The position numbers and the translations under genes are program-made. The notes beneath the pieces are model-generated. The model was not told the origin of the DNA and ran no database searches. It was given only the letters and a program-made list of their open reading frames with translations. Source: JABWBD01 sp040768665 (GTDB lineage Bacteria > Planctomycetota > Planctomycetia > Pirellulales > Thermoguttaceae). From it: DNA of 64,000 nucleotides. This document shows, piece after piece, positions 30,002 through 39,939 of this stretch. The DNA lies in NCBI GenBank assembly GCA_040768665.1, contig JAXGMN010000014.1, forward strand, positions 124,001 through 188,000, given 5' to 3'. Numbering within the stretch: position 1 is the first letter of the stretch; each line of letters begins with the position of its first letter.

Positions 30002-31921
30002 ATGACCTGCTATCGAGATTCGGTCGCCGTCTTCGCCCTGCTCGTGCTGCTGCAGCTAACTCCGCTCAGCGCGGCGGAACCGGATAGCACCCTACCGCCC
30101 TGGTTTGAACAAAATCGCGTCCAGGCGCATTTCGAGAACGGGATTCAGGATGATCTGGACGGCTTGTACCAGCAGTTGCACCCGGTCATTCGGTCGATGG
30201 GGGCCGAGGTGCTCACGCGAATCTTCAAGACGGTCGGAGAAGGGGCCTGGTGGCCGACGGCGGTCGGCGAAACCCACGCAGCACTTCGCGGGAGGGATCT
30301 GGGCGCCGAAATCGCCCGCGACGCCCATGCCAACGGTCTGAAAGTGATGGCCTACTATCGGATCATGTGCGACGACTTCATCGAGCGGGAACACCCGGAG
30401 TGGCTCTGCCGGGATATGGCCGGCAATCTGGTCCTCGAACCGCGAACCCGCCGGCGTCCGGACCCTCAGGACCGGAAACACATCATCTGCTTCAACTCGC
30501 CCGCACGAGAATGGATCGAGACGCGGCTGCTGGAACTGGCCCAGCGCGGCGTCGACGGCATCTACTTCGATTCGTGGCACATGCCGGAAGTGTGTACGTG
30601 CGAATCCTGCCGGGCGGCCTATCGCCGGGAAACGGGCCGACCGATGGACCTGACCGCGGAGCGAGGGTCGACGGAATATCGTTCGATGACCCAGTTCGTG
30701 GCGAAAACCATCGTTCGCAGCTTCCGCGAGTGGAAGAAGGCGGTGAAGGCAAAACATCCGGGCGTCGTCTTCGCCATCAGCAGTTCGCTCTATCCGTGTT
30801 TCGACCGCCAGATGCAGATCACCGCAGCCCTGCTCGCGATATCCGACACGAGCAAGACCGAGTTCTCGAAGCCATTTGGCGGGTTCCTGGGATGGCCGAT
30901 CGGGGCCCAATTGCCGCCGAGAGGCCGGCCCTACCTCAACGAAACTTTCGCGCTGCCGAGCTACGACGTGCAGAATGCCCTTGGCTGGACGCTGACGCGC
31001 GACTCCTGCGACGGGCGGCCGCCGTTGATGTGGATTCCGTTCACACGGAATGAACAGGAGGCCCTCTTTTCCGCTGCGGCGGCAGTATCGTACGGCTGCA
31101 TCGCCTCGATCCATCCGACAGGGCTTTGGACGCGCCGCTCCCCGTCGGTCGATCGTGAAGCCGCGGCGATCTATCGTTCCTCGTACGCGTTGGGCGACGC
31201 CGTGTCGCCCTGGCTGGCCGGGACGCGACCCTCTCCATTTGCGCTGATCCACATCAGCGAAAGCTCTCGGGATGCCCGAATCGCCGATCCGCGGGCCCTG
31301 TGGACCGAGTTCTTCGCACCGATCCTCGGCATCTTCGAGGCGATGAAGGAAGAACATTTACCGGTGGCCACGATCAACGACCTTCAGCTCCAACGGGAGA
31401 TCCCATCGCGGACACGGCTGGTCATCCTGCCGCACGCGGAAGAGATCACGCCCGGCCAGCGATCCCTTTTGCAGGCGTTCGAGTCGGCAGGGGGCAAGGT
31501 CCTGCGAGTCGACGCGGGGCAGTCCTGGCACCTGAAAAACGAGAAGGCGGGTCTCAAACAGGATCTGCTTCAGCAGGTAGCCAAGAGTGTGGATCCGCCT
31601 CCGGTTCGGGTACGCGGGCCGGCCGCCATGCATGCAGTGTTTTTCGAGAGCCCCGATTCACGGCGAACCGTCGTTTGCCTGGTGAACGCGTTTGGCTGGT
31701 TCCGTTCCGAGAGAGAAAGCTCGGAGGATGAACGCCAAACGGCGCCACCTCCCTGCCAGGACGTGGTGCTGGAAATGGCCGACTCGCAGCCGGCACTTCG
31801 GAAAGCCTTCGAGGCCGTAACCGGAACGGAGTTGACGATCCGCCAGGAACCGGGAAAAACAGTGGTTTGCGTGCCCGAGTTTCCTGTGATGGCTTGCGTG
31901 GTGCTCGACGCCGTCAAGTAA
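30002..31921 (+). CDS. Secreted glycosidase-like TIM-barrel protein
   Basis: 639 residues with a Sec signal peptide (VAVFALLVLLQLTPLSAAEP). The first half resembles glycoside-hydrolase-type TIM barrels of the hypothetical alpha-fucosidase/putative glycosidase kind: GLKVMAYYRIMCDDFIEREHPEWLCRD, then GVDGIYFDSWHMP with a candidate acidic residue and a CxxC pair (CTCESC). The second half is like the beta-galactosidase trimerisation domain (LVILPHAEEITPGQRSLLQAFESAGGKVLR). The substrate is not known; a secreted polysaccharide-active enzyme is likely. It is divergent from the histidine kinase gene and its stop overlaps the stop of the Gfo/Idh/MocA gene by 8 bases. Confidence 0.75.
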   Translation: MTCYRDSVAVFALLVLLQLTPLSAAEPDSTLPPWFEQNRVQAHFENGIQDDLDGLYQQLHPVIRSMGAEVLTRIFKTVGEGAWWPTAVGETHAALRGRDLGAEIARDAHANGLKVMAYYRIMCDDFIEREHPEWLCRDMAGNLVLEPRTRRRPDPQDRKHIICFNSPAREWIETRLLELAQRGVDGIYFDSWHMPEVCTCESCRAAYRRETGRPMDLTAERGSTEYRSMTQFVAKTIVRSFREWKKAVKAKHPGVVFAISSSLYPCFDRQMQITAALLAISDTSKTEFSKPFGGFLGWPIGAQLPPRGRPYLNETFALPSYDVQNALGWTLTRDSCDGRPPLMWIPFTRNEQEALFSAAAAVSYGCIASIHPTGLWTRRSPSVDREAAAIYRSSYALGDAVSPWLAGTRPSPFALIHISESSRDARIADPRALWTEFFAPILGIFEAMKEEHLPVATINDLQLQREIPSRTRLVILPHAEEITPGQRSLLQAFESAGGKVLRVDAGQSWHLKNEKAGLKQDLLQQVAKSVDPPPVRVRGPAAMHAVFFESPDSRRTVVCLVNAFGWFRSERESSEDERQTAPPPCQDVVLEMADSQPALRKAFEAVTGTELTIRQEPGKTVVCVPEFPVMACVVLDAVK

Positions 31922-33242
31922 TCTTGGGAACGACGTAGGGCTTGCGATAGTCACGCGTGAGCATGGCATTGGCTTCCTGGTCGCTGCCGAACGTTTCCGT
32001 CTGGGGGTCGAAGTTCACCGTCCGTTTCAGCCGGTAGGCGATATTGCCGAGGTGGCACAGGCCCGAGGAGAGGTGGCCGTCTTCGATCTCCACGCCCAGG
32101 TCCTCGTGCCTGCGGCTCCGCACCCCGGCGATGAACCGCTCGTACTCGTTCGGAGCGCCGGTGGCGGTCGGGCCGGCCTCACGGTTCTTGCCCAGGAACG
32201 TCTTGTAGCCGAAATATTCCACCTGCATGTACCCTTCCGACCCATAGAACGTGACGCCCACGGCGTTGGAGGCCCTGGAGTCGAAACCCTCCTGGTTGGT
32301 GATCCAGTGGCGGGTCTCGAAGACGAGCATCTTGTTTTCGTCCGGGTACTCGTAGATCGTCACCAGCGTGTTGGGCGTTTCCTGATCGTCGTCGAACATG
32401 AAGTGGCCGCCGCCCGCGTGGACCCGCTTGGGCAGGCCGACGCCGAGGCCCCAACGGGCCATGTCCATCTCGTGGACCCCCTGGTTGCCCATGTCGCCGT
32501 TGCCGTAGTCCCAGTGCCAGTGCCAGTTGTAGTGGAAGCGGTTGCGGTTGAAGGGGCGCACCGGGGCCGGGCCGAGCCAGAGATCGTAGTTTACGCCGGC
32601 CGGCACCGGTTCGTCAGGTGTGTGGCCGATCGACGGCCGCCACTTGAAGCACAGCCCACGGGCCATGTAGACGTCGCCGATCACTCCCTCGCGGACTTTC
32701 TGGATTCCTTCCCGGATTGCCGGCGAGCTGCGTCCCTGGGTGCCGTGCTGGCACATGCGACTGTACTTCCGTGCGGCGGCGACGAGTTGGCGGCCTTCCC
32801 AGAGGTTGTGCGAGCAGGGTTTCTCGACGTAGACGTCCTTGCCCGCCTCCATGGCGGCGATCGCAATCAGCGTGTGCGTATGGTTGCAGGTGGCGATCGA
32901 CACGACGTCGATTTCCGGATCCTCGACCAGCTTCCGATAATCGGCGAAGCGTTTTACCTTGCGACCTCCGGTGCGGCTCTCCCAGGCGTCGGCCTTCGGA
33001 CCGAGGACCGAGTCATCGATGTCGCACAGCGCCACCACCTCGGCTCCCTCGACGCTCTCGAGCCCCGCCATGTGATGGCTTCCTTTGCCCCGGATTCCAA
33101 CGCAACCGACCCGGATGACGTCGTTGCGGCTGACCGGTTTCTGCTGAGCGGTGGCCAGGCGAGTGATGCCTCCCAGGCCGGCGGCAATGCCTGCTGAAGA
33201 AAGCGTGGCGACGAAGTCACGGCGGTTGAGAGGACTAGCCAT
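31914..33242 (-). CDS. Tat-exported Gfo/Idh/MocA family oxidoreductase
   Basis: 442 residues. NRRDFVATLSSAG near the start is a twin-arginine signal. The mature part starts with the Rossmann pattern VIRVGCVGIRGKGSHHM, a variant dinucleotide fold, followed by EVVALCDID. EKPCSHN matches the conserved EKP motif carrying the catalytic lysine of this NAD(P)-dependent sugar/inositol dehydrogenase family. WHWHWDYGNGDMGNQGVHEMDMARW is typical of the planctomycete Tat-exported subgroup. GGAG stands 9 bases before the ATG. Folding with cofactor before Tat export fits the family; the substrate is unknown. Confidence 0.9.
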   Translation of the reverse strand: MASPLNRRDFVATLSSAGIAAGLGGITRLATAQQKPVSRNDVIRVGCVGIRGKGSHHMAGLESVEGAEVVALCDIDDSVLGPKADAWESRTGGRKVKRFADYRKLVEDPEIDVVSIATCNHTHTLIAIAAMEAGKDVYVEKPCSHNLWEGRQLVAAARKYSRMCQHGTQGRSSPAIREGIQKVREGVIGDVYMARGLCFKWRPSIGHTPDEPVPAGVNYDLWLGPAPVRPFNRNRFHYNWHWHWDYGNGDMGNQGVHEMDMARWGLGVGLPKRVHAGGGHFMFDDDQETPNTLVTIYEYPDENKMLVFETRHWITNQEGFDSRASNAVGVTFYGSEGYMQVEYFGYKTFLGKNREAGPTATGAPNEYERFIAGVRSRRHEDLGVEIEDGHLSSGLCHLGNIAYRLKRTVNFDPQTETFGSDQEANAMLTRDYRKPYVVPKIT

Positions 33243-33537
33243 CGGCGAGGTCTCCGAAAGGTGGGGCTAACGGTTTGTCGGGAGGCGATCGCCTTCACTA
33301 TAAACAGGGGGTCGGCATCGTGGCAAGTGAACGGCAGGGCGTATCTTTTTAGCCATCTCGACTTTTCCGCAAACAAGCTTGGGCGAGGCGCTCGGCCGTA
33401 AGTGACGGTTGGAGCAGGGGTTTCGTCGCAGGTTGTGAGCGCAAGTTCGCACCGTCCGAAAGCTGGGTGTCTAGAAAGTCGGGAATTGTCAGTGCTTGCT
33501 GCTTCGGGCTTCCATGAGTTATGCGGCCGAGGCCCGG
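33243..33537. other. Intergenic interval, nothing recognised
   Basis: 295 bases between the nitrilase-like stop and the Gfo/Idh/MocA start, presumably with the promoter of the latter. No gene, repeat or clear terminator seen. Confidence 0.4.
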
Positions 33538-34548
33538 TCAGTTCTTCTTCGGCAGTTGCTGCTCGCGGACAGCGCGGGAGCGGTCGAGGTATTGATCGAG
33601 GATCTCGATCTCAAACTCCTTGATCATGTCGTCGATCGACCGCTGGGGATGGATCGCGGAGAGGAAGTATACCGCCTCCGGGCTGGCGGTCTCGATTCGC
33701 ACGTGCGGCCCGTACTTTTCCTTGAGCCGGGCGACGCGATCGACGTTGTAATCAATGTGGACGATCTGGCTGTCGAGATTGATTCTGGCAAAGATAATCC
33801 TGCCGTAGTGGCTCGACTCCGCCAGAGTCCGGCCCAACGGATCGACGATCAGGCCGTTCTCGCTCGGCACCGCGCTGGCGATGAAGCACTGGTTCTCGAA
33901 CGCGACGGAGGGCACCCGGAAACCGCCTCGGAAATTGGAAAGAAAACAGAGCAGCTCCACTCCCTGGCGTTTGTATTCCGCCAGCAGTTCCTTGAAGTTC
34001 AAATCGAAGCAGATCAAGGCCCCGATCCGGCCGAAGTCGGTGTCCCAAACCACCGCGCCCGCGCCGGGCAACACGCCACTTTCCATCTCCGGGATCGTGG
34101 GAAACATCTTGTCGTAGTACCCGACAAGCTTTCCTTCCCGATCCAAAAGGACGGCGCTGTTGTACCGGCCGCGATTTTCGGGGTCTTTCCGCCAGTAACT
34201 GCCGATAATGTACGTGCCGTGCTCTTTCGCCTTGCGGGCCAGGAACGTCGTGATCGGGCCGAATTCGGGCAGAGGCTCCGAGCGGGCATCCTTTTCTTCC
34301 CGATCGGCCGATGCATGCGTGTTGTGCATGCAGCCTTCGGTGAGAAGGATAATATCGGGTTTGTCGAGCGCGGCGGTGTCGATCCACTGTTCCATCTGCT
34401 CGATCTTCGCCCGCGGTGGATAGCAGATGCAGGAGACGCCGACGAATCTCCCTCCTGGTTTACCGGTTTCCTCGCCGGGCGCGGAGGCAGCACCGGCAAT
34501 GACGATCAACGCAGCCGCTAAGGCCGATGGCATTTTTCCCGTCAACAT
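33538..34548 (-). CDS. Exported carbon-nitrogen hydrolase (nitrilase superfamily)
   Basis: 336 residues. The N-terminal hydrophobic stretch (ALAAALIVIAGAASA) is a Sec signal peptide. The catalytic triad is readable: Glu71 (LLTEGC), Lys147 (YYDKMFP) and Cys180 (ALICFDLNF). These enzymes hydrolyse non-peptide C-N bonds in amides, carbamoyl compounds or nitriles. The RBS is AGAGAAG. It starts 25 bases after the propeller gene upstream and is likely co-transcribed with it. An exported member is unusual and suggests a periplasmic amide substrate; the exact activity cannot be read. Confidence 0.85.
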   Translation of the reverse strand: MLTGKMPSALAAALIVIAGAASAPGEETGKPGGRFVGVSCICYPPRAKIEQMEQWIDTAALDKPDIILLTEGCMHNTHASADREEKDARSEPLPEFGPITTFLARKAKEHGTYIIGSYWRKDPENRGRYNSAVLLDREGKLVGYYDKMFPTIPEMESGVLPGAGAVVWDTDFGRIGALICFDLNFKELLAEYKRQGVELLCFLSNFRGGFRVPSVAFENQCFIASAVPSENGLIVDPLGRTLAESSHYGRIIFARINLDSQIVHIDYNVDRVARLKEKYGPHVRIETASPEAVYFLSAIHPQRSIDDMIKEFEIEILDQYLDRSRAVREQQLPKKN

Positions 34549-34573
34549 GGCTATCTTCTCTCTGTTGAAGGTT

Positions 34574-37500
34574 TCATTCTGCGATCAGTTCGATTCCAGA
34601 AATCACCGGGGGCCGTGGCGTTGAGGCGTCGAAATCGAGCTTGAGCGAAGTGCGCACGGCAACGCCGCTGAATTGTCGAACGATGCAACGTCGGGGGCCT
34701 CCGGCTTGTTTGGCCACATCCAGTTGGTCGAGCACTTTCTTCCCTTGGAGCCTGACCGAGAAAACTCGCTGGCCGGGCTGGAGGTCTTCCGGCTCGGCAA
34801 AGTAAAGGCGGACTGTGAACGGTCGTTTTGGCAAGGCGATTTCCTTCGGCCGAACAAGCGAATCGGGACGACCGTCTTCCCACCGAAAATCGATCACCGC
34901 GTTCGTACGGAGGACCGCCGGTCCGGAAAAATTCGGATGGTCGTAGTAGGCGGCGGCAAGTCCGCCACGTGTTCCGTCGACGGTGAAAAATGCCGTCGAC
35001 GGGATGATCGTCTTGGTGACCGAAGGACTGCTCCAGGAAAGCCGCAGGTCGGCAGCCGCGGCTGCGCCGGGCGTTTGGTAGTACTCCAGTACAAAGGGTT
35101 GTGGTTCACCCTGCTTCAGATCGATCGCGGCCGAGCTCTCTTGCGTTTCTCCACGACGGAGATTCTTGCTGTTGTCCAGCAGCAATCGATCGCCGCCCCA
35201 GAGGCGGATGCCGTGGTTTGCGGCGAGGTGGAAGGTGTACGTTTCGCTGAACTCCGGTTGCACCGAGCCGCACCACCGCGCACTGATCGCGGGGCTGGCG
35301 GCATCCGAGCGGCGCGCGACGGGCTCCAATTCGATCGACCGCACGCCGACGAGACCCGATCCGGCAACCCACGGCGGGCCTTCGCCGCCTTCCATCCACA
35401 GAGCGTGTCGATAGAACGGTTTGGCATCGGACGGTTCCACGCGAACGGGAATCGTGGGCGACGGGCCGCCGACGCTCGGCCAGTCGAGCCAAAGTGTGCC
35501 GTCCGGTGCCATGCGGTCGCCCGGTGCGCCGAAATTGATCCCGCCTCGCACCAGCGGCGCTTCCTCGGCCACATCGCCCCACGCGGACCACTGTTCATGC
35601 TCCGGCGGCATGGAGACCATCGCCAGGGATGTGAACACGGGGTAGTTGCACGTGCAATTGCCGGTCCAGGAGGGTAGCGAGAGAACGCCGGCTGCCGGCA
35701 CGATGCTGTTCCGGCAGCCCGAGCGAACGCCGCCGATATTGATGGTGCCGCTCTCCAGTTGTTTGTCGTAGAAGGCCGCGGTTCCGGAACGGTAGGTGAT
35801 CACGCGGCCATAATCGACGGGGTCGCGGTCGCAGCCGTACGTTTTGAGCATCGTGCGGCCCTCGACGACGCCCGTGAGCGGATTGGTACGGGGTGCCGGA
35901 ACGGGAGCCGGACCGGTCCAAGGGGGGCGGGTTTCCGGAGCGGCCGAGAAATCAATCTGGTGAACCTCTTCGGGCGACAAGACGCGGCCCGTGTAAACGT
36001 CGGTATACGACGGCACGTAGGTCTTCTCGCGCTGAAGTAGCCGGAGATAGTCGTGGTAGCCGACGCCCGGAGGGTTGGGGCCGTAAGGGTCGCGGGTGGT
36101 CGCGTATTTCATCACGCCTTGGCTGACGCTGATCTCGGTGGGCAGTCCGCGACCGGCTTCGTAATAAAAGGTCTTGTAGAACAGCTTGTGATGGTGGAAC
36201 GTGTCGCCGAACCAGAGGAGCCCCAGGGGCGCGGCGACGCGCTCGTCGAAGTTTTCGTCTCCGGCGTAATCCTTTGCCCCGGGAAGCGGGCCGGGACGGA
36301 TGAAAAGCACGTGATGGTCGGCGTGCTTCAACTCGACGCCGGCGCTTTTCAGGCCGCGGCAAGCGGGCTCAAGAGACGTGTACTCATCTGCGGGCATCGG
36401 GAAGCATGCCACGCCGCCGAAAGGGTGCAAGACGTGAGCAACCCTCTTGCTCAATTCACTCTTGGGAACCTTCGCTAAGGGGCGGGGATCCTCGGACACG
36501 ACCAATTCCGCCAGGTATGCCGGAAGCCCGAAATCGGTCGGATCGCCCACGTGGACTGCCGCCCGCGTGCCGTACAGGCCGGCTTCGTCCAAACGGCGGC
36601 GGAGATTCTCCACTTGTCCGCAGTCCGGGTCGACGGCGATGACGTGGTAGTCCGTGCGGTGGATCAACTTCTCAACGAGACCACCGTCGGCGAGTCCCCA
36701 TACCAAGGCAAAGCCTGCTCTGTGTCTCGGATACTCAAGAACGGTGTCGGCCTCCGCGGACCAGCGGTCGGCTTGCGGCGGAAGCGAGACGGTCTGCGTC
36801 TGGTAGTGCTTTGGCTTGTCGGCCCCGGAAGCGAAGCAGCAGAGCGATCCTTCGCGGGTGACGATGAATAGTCTGCCGGCGGTGGCGAGCATCGTGTGAA
36901 CTTCGCCATCAACGCGAACGGGCGGATTGTCGAAGGGGTAGACTTTTCCGCCCAGGGTGATCGACCGACGAACTCCGGCCGCGAGCCTGTAGTTTCTCGT
37001 GCCGATCTGGATCTCGTCCGGGAGGATTTCGCCCTTCTGAGGGCGGACATCGCGCTGACCAATCACCTGCTGGCCGGCATCGTGGATTCCGGTGTTGATC
37101 TGGGGGTCGACGAGCAACTTGCCATGCTGGCCTGTCGCGAGAAACCAGCCGCCGGGCCTGCTGCCGTGTCCGCCGTGTCCGAACTCGAATTCAACGAGTC
37201 GGCCGTCGCCCGAGTCGAAGTAGGCCGGAAACGCACGGCCGCTGGGAACTGCCAACTCCTTGCCGTGGACGAGCAGGTATCCCATCGGGGACGGGCCGCC
37301 AAATGCCATGGCGCCATGAGGGTGCTGGAGGTAGAGGCTGCCGGTGCGGTCGTTCACCCACCGAACGTTTCCTGTTTCAGCGTCGATCGCGTAGAGAAAG
37401 ATTCCTTCGGAGGGCCAGACCCCGGCGGCGAAGTAGACCGTTCCGTCGGCGATCACCGGCCCGCCCCGGACCGGCCAGACGGAAATCAGCCGCCCGTTGC

Positions 37501-37978
37501 CAAGCACCTTTCGCGGCGAGGGCGAAGCGCGGAGCTTCCAGCGAAGGCGGCCGTCGGCCAGATCGAGGCAGTAGAGGTGCCCGTCGTCGGAGGCGACGAA
37601 TACCTTGCCTGACGCGATGGCAGGGGCGAGGCGCACTGGGCCGTCGGTATGGAACCGCCACCGCTCCGCCCCCGTCGCGGTGTCGAAGGCAGTAACGCTG
37701 TCGGTCCGGGAGGAGCCGATCAACAGAAGATCTCCGGAGACCACCGGTTCGTAGCCGGCGTCGAACTGCTGCCGGTGCTGCCGCACTTCGTGGTAGGCCG
37801 GTTCAAGCGGCGGAAGCTGCCGGCGCCAGGCGAGCTGGAGTGAATCGGGCAGCGCTTCCGGAGAACTGGCCGTGCGCCCGGCGTCGTATCGCCACATCGG
37901 CCAATCGGCGGCACGTGCAGCAGCAATCCAGGCGGCGATTACCGGCAGGGTCAGAAGAATTCTTGAATGTCGGAGCAT
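34574..37978 (-). CDS. Exported PQQ-propeller / methyltransferase-fold / PA14 / malectin-like protein
   Basis: 1134 residues with a signal peptide (LLTLPVIAAWIAAARAADW). Residues about 25-400 are a PQQ-type beta-propeller (TGAERWRFHTDG, DGHLYCLDLADGRLRWKL). At about 425-560 lies a Rossmann segment like class I methyltransferases: ALVWGLADGGLVEKL in place of motif I, YHVIAVDPD at the motif II position, VHVGDPTDFG and AELVVSED. The glycine motif is weak, so SAM binding is doubtful. A second propeller-like part follows, then a PA14-like domain (about 895-1010, HLAANHGIRLWGGDRLLLDN) and a malectin-like C-terminus (VRLYFAEPEDLQPGQRVFSV). Carbohydrate binding is suggested by these last domains. It sits between a small membrane protein and the nitrilase-like gene. 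Function unknown. Confidence 0.75.
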   Translation of the reverse strand: MLRHSRILLTLPVIAAWIAAARAADWPMWRYDAGRTASSPEALPDSLQLAWRRQLPPLEPAYHEVRQHRQQFDAGYEPVVSGDLLLIGSSRTDSVTAFDTATGAERWRFHTDGPVRLAPAIASGKVFVASDDGHLYCLDLADGRLRWKLRASPSPRKVLGNGRLISVWPVRGGPVIADGTVYFAAGVWPSEGIFLYAIDAETGNVRWVNDRTGSLYLQHPHGAMAFGGPSPMGYLLVHGKELAVPSGRAFPAYFDSGDGRLVEFEFGHGGHGSRPGGWFLATGQHGKLLVDPQINTGIHDAGQQVIGQRDVRPQKGEILPDEIQIGTRNYRLAAGVRRSITLGGKVYPFDNPPVRVDGEVHTMLATAGRLFIVTREGSLCCFASGADKPKHYQTQTVSLPPQADRWSAEADTVLEYPRHRAGFALVWGLADGGLVEKLIHRTDYHVIAVDPDCGQVENLRRRLDEAGLYGTRAAVHVGDPTDFGLPAYLAELVVSEDPRPLAKVPKSELSKRVAHVLHPFGGVACFPMPADEYTSLEPACRGLKSAGVELKHADHHVLFIRPGPLPGAKDYAGDENFDERVAAPLGLLWFGDTFHHHKLFYKTFYYEAGRGLPTEISVSQGVMKYATTRDPYGPNPPGVGYHDYLRLLQREKTYVPSYTDVYTGRVLSPEEVHQIDFSAAPETRPPWTGPAPVPAPRTNPLTGVVEGRTMLKTYGCDRDPVDYGRVITYRSGTAAFYDKQLESGTINIGGVRSGCRNSIVPAAGVLSLPSWTGNCTCNYPVFTSLAMVSMPPEHEQWSAWGDVAEEAPLVRGGINFGAPGDRMAPDGTLWLDWPSVGGPSPTIPVRVEPSDAKPFYRHALWMEGGEGPPWVAGSGLVGVRSIELEPVARRSDAASPAISARWCGSVQPEFSETYTFHLAANHGIRLWGGDRLLLDNSKNLRRGETQESSAAIDLKQGEPQPFVLEYYQTPGAAAAADLRLSWSSPSVTKTIIPSTAFFTVDGTRGGLAAAYYDHPNFSGPAVLRTNAVIDFRWEDGRPDSLVRPKEIALPKRPFTVRLYFAEPEDLQPGQRVFSVRLQGKKVLDQLDVAKQAGGPRRCIVRQFSGVAVRTSLKLDFDASTPRPPVISGIELIAE

Positions 37979-38118
37979 GTTACAGGTGTTGGACTTGGAG
38001 ATAGGAGTTGGTCGAATACGGGCCACGACTCAGTAAGGCCCGAGGTTCACCCCGGGGGCAGGAAGACAACCTCGAAGATAGACTTCGAGACCGAAGCGTG
38101 GCAATAGGGAGCCGATGT

Positions 38119-38439
38119 TCAGATGTCCTTTTCGGGGACGTCTTCCGCGGGTTTCAGGCCGCCGCTCATTCTTGCCTGCCGGCGCGATTGGAGTTCGAAG
38201 ACTTCGACGAGCTTCGCGGCCCCGTCCAGATCTTTCTTCTGGGCCGTGATACGCCGCCGCTTCTTCAGAATGCCGATGGTGAAGTAGAGGAGGACAAGAA
38301 TCGCCAGGGCGCCGTACAGAGCGATCGTGATCGAAGCGCCGTAGAAATTCGTGGCGATTTCGACCGGAGACCATCCTCGCACGAAGAGATTACTGAGCAC
38401 CGCCGCGAGCACCAGGAGGCCGCCGTAGACCGTCTTCAC
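38119..38439 (-). CDS. Small two-helix membrane protein
   Basis: 106 residues from GTG at 38439. Two hydrophobic segments (TVYGGLLVLAAVLSNLFV and TIALYGALAILVLLYFTIGIL) are followed by a basic, charged tail (KKRRRITAQKKDLDG). No family is recognised. In frame upstream, 16 codons (RFLYHFAKADYSLSAR) separate it from the stop of the isomerase-like gene, so the start is uncertain. It lies between the isomerase-like and propeller genes on the same strand and may anchor or link them; that is inference only. Confidence 0.6.
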   Translation of the reverse strand: MKTVYGGLLVLAAVLSNLFVRGWSPVEIATNFYGASITIALYGALAILVLLYFTIGILKKRRRITAQKKDLDGAAKLVEVFELQSRRQARMSGGLKPAEDVPEKDI

Positions 38440-38487
38440 GCGTGCCGACAGGCTGTAGTCGGCCTTCGCGAAGTGGTAGAGGAATCG

Positions 38488-39939
38488 TCAGGCTTCCTTG
38501 ACGACCTTCAATCCCAACAAGTGTGCCAAGTGGGTGATCGTTCGGGTGTGGTCGCCGTAATAGGCCACCCGATGCAAGGAAGCATAGTAGTTCTTTGCGC
38601 TTTCGCCAAGCGCCCCGCCGCCCCAATTGGCCAGGAGTTCGTCGGCATCTTCCACTTCGGCAGCGATCTCCGTGCGGCAGCCACGTTCGGTGCCGGCGGG
38701 GACCTCGGGCACCTCGACAATGGTGCCGGTGAAGACCAGCAGCGTGTCGAGGTGCACCAGCTTGGTGAAAGTGACTTTCTGACCGATGCGGTAGTGCACC
38801 TCGGGCACGGCGCCGTCGCGAACTTCGGCATGCCGCCGGAGCAGATAAGGAGCGGCCGGACCCGCGGGCCCGTCCATTTTCAGCGGGGCCGAGCAGTGGG
38901 AGAGATGGAAGACACCACGCGACGTGTCGACGCCGGCGGCATTGCCCAGGAAGCCCGGTTGGCCGAGCGCGTGCTGGAAGATCAACATGGTCAGAAGGCA
39001 GTCCATGTCTCCGTCGCAAGCTGCCGGGATGCCCCGGTCGTTCAGGCGAGAGAACCCCAGGCACGGAAAGCCGCGAGGGAGCCAGCCCATGCACGTGCCG
39101 ACGCAGAGGCCGCTGGCGTGGTTTTCGGCGATGAGCTGATCCAGCGCCAGACTCGCGCGCGCGGCTTTGAGGACGTCGTCGCGTGTGGGTTCGACGAGTT
39201 GCTTCGCCCCATTGAGCCACTTTTCCGCTTCGGCCTCCGCAGCCGCGGGATCCACCTTGGCGAGGATCTCGTCGTAGCGCCCGTCGGCGATGGGGGCGAA
39301 CTGGACTCCGAGCCGCGTCTTTACCTGGTCCCCATCGTAGGACTCGGGTGTGCCCTTGAACGGCGGCGAGCCGAGCACCCGGCTTTGCCGCAGCAGGGGA
39401 ATGACCCGCAGCAAGGCTGCCGCGCGTTGGAGCTCGTTGGGATCGCTGGTGTTGAACAGTGTGATCCGGTGTCCCTCGTCGCGCCATGGTTTCACCAGAC
39501 ACCAATCGTGCCCGCCGACGACCGGCAGATGGAAGACGGCGGTTGGCCGGCCTTCCCGGAAGACTGCCGGCATGACAGCCCGGCTGAGCCCGAAGATCTC
39601 TGCGCTGATTGCCAGCACCGGAGCGTCGGGTCCGGCCTTTTTGAGCAACTGGGCCGTTTCTTCCGGGTTACCCGCCTGACCGACGATGAACCGGACGTTG
39701 CCGAGGTTTTTCTCGGCTTCGACCAGGCGATTCTTGAGCACGCTTACCTCGGCCTCGGAAAGGCTCCAGCTTCGATCCGGCGGCCTCCCGGCGACGACCA
39801 CACAGATTGGGACTTTGGATTGGGCCGGCGGTTTGTCTGCGGGTGCGTTTGCCGCGACCGCCAGTTGGGTCGCCGCCAGGGCCATTCCCCCAACGGCACT
39901 TGTCTCGAGAAACTGCCGACGCGTGCAGTGCCTACACAT
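38488..39939 (-). CDS. Tat-exported L-fucose/L-arabinose isomerase-like protein
   Basis: 483 residues. CTRRQFLETSAVGGMALAATQ is a twin-arginine signal. The body resembles the L-fucose/L-arabinose isomerase superfamily: an N-terminal alpha/beta part (VPICVVVAGRPPD; PDAPVLAISAEIFG), then AACDGDMDCLLTMLIFQHALGQPGF and VFHLSHCSAPLKM, equivalent to the segments that hold the metal ligands in FucI. Known isomerases are cytosolic, so an exported member is odd and may act as a sensor or binding protein. The second of two ATGs (39939) has GGAGGG at the best distance. It heads a minus-strand run with the small membrane protein, propeller and nitrilase-like genes. Confidence 0.75.
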   Translation of the reverse strand: MCRHCTRRQFLETSAVGGMALAATQLAVAANAPADKPPAQSKVPICVVVAGRPPDRSWSLSEAEVSVLKNRLVEAEKNLGNVRFIVGQAGNPEETAQLLKKAGPDAPVLAISAEIFGLSRAVMPAVFREGRPTAVFHLPVVGGHDWCLVKPWRDEGHRITLFNTSDPNELQRAAALLRVIPLLRQSRVLGSPPFKGTPESYDGDQVKTRLGVQFAPIADGRYDEILAKVDPAAAEAEAEKWLNGAKQLVEPTRDDVLKAARASLALDQLIAENHASGLCVGTCMGWLPRGFPCLGFSRLNDRGIPAACDGDMDCLLTMLIFQHALGQPGFLGNAAGVDTSRGVFHLSHCSAPLKMDGPAGPAAPYLLRRHAEVRDGAVPEVHYRIGQKVTFTKLVHLDTLLVFTGTIVEVPEVPAGTERGCRTEIAAEVEDADELLANWGGGALGESAKNYYASLHRVAYYGDHTRTITHLAHLLGLKVVKEA

